A stretch of DNA of 7,090 bases from JAAOZP01 sp038848185 (GTDB taxonomy: Archaea; Thermoproteota; EX4484-205; JAAOZP01). Below the pieces are notes generated by a model. The model searched no databases and was not told the DNA's origin. It saw only the letters and a program-made list of their open reading frames with translations. The stretch lies in assembly GCA_038848185.1 (NCBI GenBank), contig JAWCNV010000040.1, positions 1 to 7,090 on the forward strand, given 5' to 3'. Below, piece by piece: positions 1-4,510 of the stretch; position 1 is the stretch's first letter, and each line of letters opens with the position of its first letter. The position numbers were made by a program, and so were the translations under genes.

Positions 1-70
1 TAGTTTGGTTAAAAATTATGGATACTATGATCACACATAACACGATCTTTATTGTCGATGTACTTTTCAT
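1..70 (-). CDS. 5' end of a divergent gene with a signal-peptide-like N-terminus (partial)
   Basis: Reading leftwards from the ATG whose complement is at 68-70 gives 23 codons with no stop before the window ends. The protein begins M-K-S-T-S-T-I-K, followed by a strongly hydrophobic run (I-V-L-C-V-I-I-V-S-I-I-F) and then N-Q-T. This is the lysine-containing n-region plus h-region expected of a Sec signal peptide or N-terminal membrane anchor. Two independent signals support this start. A TATA box (TTTTATAT, 103-96 on the minus strand) is centred about 29 bases upstream, and AGGAGA (83-78) lies 7 bases before the ATG. If the TATA box sets transcription at about position 72-73, the mRNA is nearly leaderless and the AGGAGA would not be transcribed. 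Too little is present to name a family. The product is probably another exported or membrane protein, like most of its neighbours. Confidence 0.6.
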   Translation of the reverse strand, partial: MKSTSTIKIVLCVIIVSIIFNQT

Positions 71-95
71 GCTGCTTTCTCCTGTTTTGGTAAGA

Positions 96-103
96 ATATA
101 AAA
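96..103 (-). promoter_or_regulatory. TATA box for the divergent minus-strand gene
   Basis: Read on the minus strand, TTTTATAT sits with AAA just upstream. Its centre is about 29 bases from the ATG at 70, which predicts a start of transcription within a few bases of the start codon. The same octamer is found at 1483-1490 before the peptidase gene. Confidence 0.6.
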
Positions 104-166
104 TTTACCTCTCACGCTGCATAAAGTAGAATACATTCTTCAAGTAAGCGGGTGCTTGACCTAAAA

Positions 167-175
167 CTTTTTTAT
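167..175 (+). promoter_or_regulatory. TATA-like box for the DUF192 gene
   Basis: CTTTTTTAT is centred about 27-28 bases before the ATG at 199, the spacing expected for leaderless transcription in archaea. A purine run (AAAA, 163-166) lies directly upstream, where a BRE would be. The 71-198 interval therefore holds two back-to-back promoters, this one and the minus-strand one at 96-103, and no gene. Confidence 0.55.
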
Positions 176-198
176 GCAGAGTCTCCCTCCTCCCTGTA

Positions 199-705
199 AT
201 GGGTATCAAAGGTTGGATGGCTATCCTAATCCTATTGCTAGTCTCGTCTTCAATAGTGGTCTTAATTCAAATCCTCCAGACCATTAACCAGAGGATCACC
301 AAGGAGTTCCAAAAAATGGAAACAGCCAAAATCAAGATTCTTAACGATGAGGGCCGGGTTCTGGAGCTTGAGGTAAAGGTTGCAGATGAGCCTGACGAGC
401 GTGCAGCAGGCTTCCAAAATATTAGCAGAAGCATTATGGAGAAAACACTGATCCTTTTCATCTTCCCCGGCGAGATTAACGGGTTATTCCACATGCGTAA
501 CGTTGAGGCGAGCCTAGACATAGCATTCATTAAGGCTGATGGAACAATAATAGAAATAATGCGGATGGACCCTGATCCAAGCAGGCTTTACGGACCGAAC
601 GAAGGCTTCAAATACACTATTGAAGCCCCACCTGGATTCTTCGAAGAAAGAGGTATAACACCAAGTAAATCAAAGCTGATTACCGAATCCATCCCTACTG
701 ATTAA
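199..705 (+). CDS. Membrane-tethered DUF192 family protein
   Basis: The product is 168 residues. Residues about 7-25 form a hydrophobic helix (A-I-L-I-L-L-L-V), followed by a polar stretch to about 42, so the protein should be anchored with its C-terminal domain outside the cell. Residues about 44-165 match DUF192. The features are V-A-D-E-P-D-E-R-A-A-G (61-71, family pattern V-A-x-T-x-x-E-R-x-x-G), L-F-I-F-P (86-90), F-H-M-R-N-V (97-102, family F-W-M-x-N-T), L-D-I-A-F-I (106-111), and a closing aromatic/acid-rich strand before R-G-I (151-153). DUF192 is a small beta-barrel-like domain of unknown biochemical role, often exported. Two usual residues differ here: the G-L-M turn after the Arg is G-F-Q, and the Trp of F-W-M is His. 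The ATG at 199 fits the TATA box for a leaderless message, and no Shine-Dalgarno site is seen. The gene is monocistronic: vapB has its own promoter. Confidence 0.82.
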   Translation: MGIKGWMAILILLLVSSSIVVLIQILQTINQRITKEFQKMETAKIKILNDEGRVLELEVKVADEPDERAAGFQNISRSIMEKTLILFIFPGEINGLFHMRNVEASLDIAFIKADGTIIEIMRMDPDPSRLYGPNEGFKYTIEAPPGFFEERGITPSKSKLITESIPTD

Positions 706-745
706 AATCTCTCTGTTTTCCCTCACGTTCTCATCAGTCATAATC

Positions 746-753
746 CTTATATA
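746..753 (+). promoter_or_regulatory. TATA box for vapBC
   Basis: CTTATATA is centred 28-29 bases upstream of the ATG at 778. This decides the start of vapB. The in-frame ATG at 760 lies only a few bases past the box and would not be inside the transcript, whereas 778 coincides with the expected first base of the mRNA. Confidence 0.7.
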
Positions 754-765
754 CCTTAGATGTAC

Positions 766-778
766 TACAAATTTTGTA
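766..778 (+). promoter_or_regulatory. Candidate VapB/VapBC operator (palindrome at the transcription start)
   Basis: TACAAA-T-TTTGTA is a perfect 6+6 inverted repeat with a one-base spacer. It lies between the TATA box and the vapB start codon and overlaps the expected transcription start. Ribbon-helix-helix antitoxins are known to bind short palindromes in their own promoter as dimers, so this is the natural place for autorepression. The arms are A/T-rich, so chance cannot be excluded. Confidence 0.45.
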
Positions 779-1002
779 TGTCAGAAGTTGTTACCGTCAG
801 GCTTAGCAAAGAACTCAAGAAAAAGATAAAGGAACTGAAGATAGATGTGAGCGAGTTCGTAAGAAAATCTCTAGAGGAGGAGGTCAAGAGAAGAGAAAGA
901 GAAGCCTTGTTAAGCTCGCTGGCTGAAGTTAAGAGAACCCTCTCTAAAATTAGCGATGATGAGATTGTTCAAGTAATAAGGAGTTCGAGGGAAAGCCGAT
1001 GA
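778..1002 (+). CDS. vapB: VapB-type ribbon-helix-helix antitoxin
   Basis: The product is 74 residues from the ATG at 778. That start is preferred over the ATG at 760, which adds M-Y-Y-K-F-C upstream of the expected mRNA start. Residues about 4-9 (V-V-T-V-R-L) form the DNA-reading beta strand. They are followed by a Lys-rich helix (S-K-E-L-K-K-K-I-K-E-L) and a second helix (V-S-E-F-V-R-K-S-L-E-E-E-V), the standard ribbon-helix-helix layout that dimerises to bind DNA. The remaining about 35 residues, charged and then L-S-K-I-S-D-D-E-I-V, are the part expected to wrap the toxin. In this family the antitoxin neutralises VapC by binding its active-site groove and represses the shared operon. The stop overlaps the vapC start (ATGA, 999-1002), so the two are translationally coupled. 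Confidence 0.85.
   Translation: MSEVVTVRLSKELKKKIKELKIDVSEFVRKSLEEEVKRREREALLSSLAEVKRTLSKISDDEIVQVIRSSRESR
987..990 (+). promoter_or_regulatory. Weak Shine-Dalgarno site for vapC
   Basis: GAGG lies 8 bases before the ATG at 999, inside the end of vapB. It is a modest site. Because the genes overlap, translation of vapC probably relies on re-initiation by ribosomes finishing vapB, keeping toxin below antitoxin. Confidence 0.4.
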
Positions 1003-1412
1003 AGGCAATAGTTGATGCAAGCTCCCTGATTCTAATGATGAAGCATTTCAAGGAAGCTGAGCTATTGAAAAAGCTCAACGATGCCGCTACACTGGACTTG
1101 GCTGCATATGAATCTGGGAACGGGCTCTGGAAATGGGTTTCCCTGAAGAAGAGTGTAAGCTTGGATGAGGCAAAGAGTCTGATCGCGACTCTAAAAAAGG
1201 TTTTCTCAATGGATGGCTTTACCATGATAAGTTGGAGGGAACTGAATCATCCAGCCATACTTGATTTAGCTGTTGAGAACAATATTACTTTCTACGATGC
1301 CTGCTACATCATGGCAAGCGTAACGCTTAAGATACCGCTTATAACTGAAGATGAGAAACTGGAAAAGGCTGCAGCCAAGTATACAGAAGTCTTGTCTTGG
1401 AGAGATTTTTGA
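999..1412 (+). CDS. vapC: VapC-type PIN-domain ribonuclease toxin
   Basis: The product is 137 residues, a normal length for VapC. The acidic residues of a PIN active site are all visible: Asp6 in M-K-A-I-V-D-A-S-S, Glu38 in Y-E-S-G-N-G-L, Asp100 in F-Y-D-A-C-Y, and Asp118 in L-I-T-E-D-E-K-L. In this family they hold Mg2+ or Mn2+ and cleave RNA, commonly tRNA or rRNA. The RNA target here cannot be read from sequence. The residues expected for catalysis are intact, so the toxin should be active when free of VapB. It follows vapB with a 4-base overlap. The next gene starts 107 bases later with its own promoter, so vapBC is a closed two-gene unit. The Y-E-x-x-N and F-Y-D-A motifs resemble the archaeal VapC subgroup. 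Confidence 0.9.
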   Translation: MKAIVDASSLILMMKHFKEAELLKKLNDAATLDLAAYESGNGLWKWVSLKKSVSLDEAKSLIATLKKVFSMDGFTMISWRELNHPAILDLAVENNITFYDACYIMASVTLKIPLITEDEKLEKAAAKYTEVLSWRDF

Positions 1413-1424
1413 ACAATGCATTGT
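1413..1424 (+). repeat. Perfect 12-base palindrome directly after the vapC stop
   Basis: ACAATGCATTGT is its own reverse complement and begins on the base after the vapC stop. ATTTTATAATT follows. It could be the base of a weak 3'-end hairpin with a T-rich tail, or a protein site. A 12-base palindrome is expected about once or twice by chance in a window this size. Confidence 0.3.
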
Positions 1425-1482
1425 ATTTTATAATTATCAAAACAAGATTAAAAGGCGTATGTTTTAAAGTTTCGTTAAAAAA

Positions 1483-1490
1483 TTTTATAT
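1483..1490 (+). promoter_or_regulatory. TATA box for the peptidase operon
   Basis: TTTTATAT is preceded by an A-run (GTTAAAAAA) suitable as a BRE. It is centred about 33 bases before the TTG at 1520, so transcription should begin near 1513-1515 and leave a leader of only about 5-7 bases. No Shine-Dalgarno site is present. Confidence 0.6.
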
Positions 1491-1496
1491 GTCTCT

Positions 1497-1516
1497 AACC
1501 GCCTCAAAAGACGGTT
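1497..1516 (+). promoter_or_regulatory. Inverted repeat over the peptidase-operon transcription start
   Basis: AACCGcCT (1497-1504) pairs with AGaCGGTT (1509-1516) around a CAAA centre. Seven of eight positions match, with one C/A mismatch. It falls between the TATA box and the start codon and spans the expected transcription start, a typical repressor position in archaea. The stem would only partly be in the mRNA, so a DNA-binding site is more likely than an RNA hairpin. Confidence 0.4.
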
Positions 1517-1519
1517 GAA

Positions 1520-4510
1520 TTGATTAGCAAATCCGCAGGAAATAGAAAACTGTTTGTAAGTATGATACTATTCGTGATCTGTTCCTCAATCATCCTGTCT
1601 TTCTTACAATGGACGCCAAACGTTTCAGGAGCACTGCAGGGCGAAATAGAATTAAACGTGAGCTGCGGGAGCCCGAGAATATTATCATATGGAGAATATG
1701 TGCGGATTGAGCTGGATGATTTCTATAGTTCAATAGACCCCGGTAACCCAGAGCTACCGTTCAAAACATTAGATGTGCTGCTTCCTCCAGATGTGGACAT
1801 AGACACCATTGCTCTACAGATACCGCAGGATAGAAGCTATGAGATGAACATAACCAGAGAAGTAGCACCATCCCCACCTTTAGCATGCAACGGAACGATA
1901 GAATGGGGTGTTGGAAAAGAAATCTCTGGTGGCAGGAATCTCCTCGTGTACGGAAGAGACGAGTATTACCCTGACAGAATCATAGAGATTTCAGAGGTCT
2001 CCAAGAGGGGAGCATACGTTTTCGCGAGAATACGCTACAACCCAATACAGTACAACCCGTTAAAAGGCAGGTTGAGAATACACGGGGAAGTAGCCTTCAA
2101 GATAACATACACCCTCACCAATCAACAGGAAGCTGCCGTCAGAAACACCATTATGGAGAACATTGCTGAGAAACAGTTCGTAAACTGGAATACCGCTAAA
2201 GAATGGTACTTGCAAACATTTCTAGCATCGAACTCTCAATACGATTACATCATAGTTACTACGAATGCGATAAGAACAGGAAGCAGCGAGCTAAACAACT
2301 ACGTAAACTATCTTCAGAACATTAGGGGCTTCAAGGTGAAGATTATAACTGAGGACGATTACGGGTCTGCAACAGGGCAGCAGAGAGCCATAAACATAAG
2401 AAACTGGCTGGTAAACAACTATCAAACCATGGGGATCCAATACGTTTTACTCATAGGTAACCCTGATCCCGATGACCCTTCTCTTCCTTCTGATTCCTTC
2501 GGAGACATCCCAATGATGATGTGCTGGCCAAGGGCCCAAGGTTATAATGAAGCTCCCACAGACTACTTCTACGCCGACCTGACGGGAAACTGGGATACTG
2601 ATGGAGATGGGTACTACGGGGAATATGGTCAAGACACTGGAGTAGATTTTACGCCTGAGGTATACGTGGGAAGAATACCAGTATACGGTAGCGGCTACGC
2701 TACACTAGATGGTATCCTCCGCAAGACGATGAACTATGCATCCTCTGAAACAAGTTGGAGATATAGGATAATGCTTCCAGTAGCCATAAGCAACTACGCA
2801 AATGAAGATAATTTACCGTATGCGAGAACAGATGGACTTAACCTTCCGAAATATGTGGTGGAAAACATTCTGCCTTTAGGTTGGTCACATTACGTGCTTT
2901 ACGAGAGAGCGGGACTACTTCCAGTTCCAGAAACAGCGCCTTACTACGCTGCACCACTAACAAGAGATAATGTGGTTAACGAGTGGGAGAATGGTTATGG
3001 GGTAGTGTTCTGGTGGGGACATGGAAGCGATGCTGGAGCTTGGAGAAAGTATTGGAGCACTGACGATGGTGATGGTGTACCGGAGTCTAGTGAAATGAAT
3101 TGGCAAGCATTCTTCAGCTCCTCTGATGCGCCTTCGTTAAACGATTCTCGTCCTTCCTTCGTTTACCAGTGTTCCTGTACTAACGGATATCCAGAGAATT
3201 CTGGTAACCTCGGTTACGCACTGCTGAAGAACGGTGCTGTAGCAACTGTTTCGGCTTCAAGGGTAAGCTGGTACATAATTGGGCCTTGGTCACCCCGAAT
3301 GCTTGCAGATAATGCTGAAATAGGTTACCGTTACGTTGAGAAGCTAATAAAGGATAGGTTGAGTGCTGGCGTTGCCCTCTACGAGGCTAAGGAGATGCTG
3401 CCTCATAATGAAGAAGAATGGTGGATGAACCTGTTTGACTTCAATCTTTACGGTGATCCAAGCCTATCCCTGTTCAACGCTGTATCGGAGATTACTGTTG
3501 ATTCTGACCCGCAGGGTTCAGGCTTCGTCAAGGTTGATGGACAAATTATTACAACACCTAGAGCCTTCATCTGGGAGGAGGGCTCAACCCATCTGCTGGA
3601 AGCAGTTTCACCCATCAATCTGGGGAACGGGACAAGGTACGTCTGGTACAGCTGGAGCGACGGAGGAGCCCAGAGCCACAACTATATTGTTCCGAGCTCC
3701 AACACTACTGTAACAGCCTTCTTCAGGAGGCAGTATAACGTTACCTTCAACGTTAAGCCGCCGAGCTGCGGCACCGTAACACCCTCCGGCTCAGGCTGGT
3801 ACAATGAGGGCTCAACAGTACAAATATCCGCCACACCTGACCCTGACTGCGTCTTCAGAAACTGGTTCACCAACACACCGAAGATAACCATAGCAGACCC
3901 CAATTCAGCAAACACTACGGCAACCATAAACTACCCGGGCACGGTGACAGCGAACTTTACCGTTACGGTTGCAAGCTTAACATTGAGACTGGTGAACAGC
4001 ACTGTTAAAGCAGGGGTTGTTAATCTAACTGTTAAAATAATATCTCCAAAAAACATCACTGGTGCAGAGTATGCAATAGACGACACTAATTCCCCAACTA
4101 CAATACCTTCCCCAGTAGATGGTGATTGGGATTCGAGCATAGAGTATGTCAGGATAAGCCTCAATGCCTCTTCTTACAATGATGGGTTCCACACGATATA
4201 CGTGAGGGCTAATGATACGGAGAGCACAAGCGACTGGCTTACAGTGCGCCTCCATGTTAGAAGCTTAGTTAGAAGATATAACCTTATAGCGTTGATGTTG
4301 CCTCCACCACTTGGTTATTCTGCAGAGGACGTAGCAAATGCTATAGGGCCAAGTGCAGTGCTAATTTCTAAATGGGATACAAGTAGTCAAAATTTCGTAA
4401 ACTATTTAACCAGCAGTCCCCGTCCTGAGGATGACTTCGAGCTGGAGCTGGGCTTTGGATACTTCATCTATCTGTATTCCAATCAGAAATTCGTGGAGGT
4501 TGAAGGATAA
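1520..4510 (+). CDS. Secreted gingipain-like C25 family cysteine peptidase with C-terminal beta modules
   Basis: The product is 996 residues. The TTG start is chosen because it keeps the basic n-region (K4, R9, K10). The ATG at 1562 would remove it. A signal peptide covers about 1-38 (hydrophobic 11-30, likely cut after S-G-A38). Residues about 40-200 resemble a C25 propeptide (D-P-G-N-P-E-L-P, 73-80). The catalytic domain is about 240-655: Y-D-Y-I-I-V-T (241-247), His501 in W-W-G-H-G-S, Cys553 in C-S-C-T-N-G, and the closing N-L-Y-G-D-P (642-647) typical of C25. The clan CD His/Cys dyad is therefore intact. Substrate specificity is not predictable. The C-terminal modules are a beta domain at 656-739 (V-D-G, T-P, S-W-S-D-G), an InlB-B-like repeat at 740-815 (Y-N-E-G-S-T-V, F-R-N-W), an Ig-like domain at about 818-915, and an N-L-I...G-F-G-Y-F-I-Y-L terminal module at 919-996. 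Many N-x-S/T sequons are present. There is no C-terminal membrane helix. It heads an operon with the next gene. Confidence 0.85.
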   Translation: MISKSAGNRKLFVSMILFVICSSIILSFLQWTPNVSGALQGEIELNVSCGSPRILSYGEYVRIELDDFYSSIDPGNPELPFKTLDVLLPPDVDIDTIALQIPQDRSYEMNITREVAPSPPLACNGTIEWGVGKEISGGRNLLVYGRDEYYPDRIIEISEVSKRGAYVFARIRYNPIQYNPLKGRLRIHGEVAFKITYTLTNQQEAAVRNTIMENIAEKQFVNWNTAKEWYLQTFLASNSQYDYIIVTTNAIRTGSSELNNYVNYLQNIRGFKVKIITEDDYGSATGQQRAINIRNWLVNNYQTMGIQYVLLIGNPDPDDPSLPSDSFGDIPMMMCWPRAQGYNEAPTDYFYADLTGNWDTDGDGYYGEYGQDTGVDFTPEVYVGRIPVYGSGYATLDGILRKTMNYASSETSWRYRIMLPVAISNYANEDNLPYARTDGLNLPKYVVENILPLGWSHYVLYERAGLLPVPETAPYYAAPLTRDNVVNEWENGYGVVFWWGHGSDAGAWRKYWSTDDGDGVPESSEMNWQAFFSSSDAPSLNDSRPSFVYQCSCTNGYPENSGNLGYALLKNGAVATVSASRVSWYIIGPWSPRMLADNAEIGYRYVEKLIKDRLSAGVALYEAKEMLPHNEEEWWMNLFDFNLYGDPSLSLFNAVSEITVDSDPQGSGFVKVDGQIITTPRAFIWEEGSTHLLEAVSPINLGNGTRYVWYSWSDGGAQSHNYIVPSSNTTVTAFFRRQYNVTFNVKPPSCGTVTPSGSGWYNEGSTVQISATPDPDCVFRNWFTNTPKITIADPNSANTTATINYPGTVTANFTVTVASLTLRLVNSTVKAGVVNLTVKIISPKNITGAEYAIDDTNSPTTIPSPVDGDWDSSIEYVRISLNASSYNDGFHTIYVRANDTESTSDWLTVRLHVRSLVRRYNLIALMLPPPLGYSAEDVANAIGPSAVLISKWDTSSQNFVNYLTSSPRPEDDFELELGFGYFIYLYSNQKFVEVEG
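2594..2623 (+). other. Asp-rich putative Ca2+-binding loop in the peptidase
   Basis: This stretch encodes D-T-D-G-D-G-Y-Y-G-E (359-368), with the D-x-D-x-D-G pattern of EF-hand or dockerin-like calcium loops. It precedes the V-Y-V-G-R-I-P segment conserved in C25 peptidases. A second, looser Asp cluster, D-D-G-D-G with trailing Glu (515-525, bases 3062-3094), starts 14 residues after the catalytic His. Both could bind calcium, which stabilises gingipains. That role is inferred here. Confidence 0.45.
4495..4500 (+). promoter_or_regulatory. Strong Shine-Dalgarno site for the anchored repeat protein
   Basis: GGAGGT lies 9 bases before the ATG at 4510, inside the end of the peptidase gene. It is the strongest ribosome binding site in the window. 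It fits the archaeal rule that internal operon genes use Shine-Dalgarno sites while first genes are leaderless. Confidence 0.75.

Noticed and set aside
760..777. Longer vapB starting at the ATG at 760
   Set aside because: It begins only a few bases after the TATA box, before the expected transcription start, and adds M-Y-Y-K-F-C, which is not part of the ribbon-helix-helix fold.
1562..1564. ATG as the peptidase start in place of the TTG at 1520
   Set aside because: It would delete the basic n-region (K4, R9, K10) of the signal peptide, and it lies about 75 bases from the TATA box with no Shine-Dalgarno site before it.
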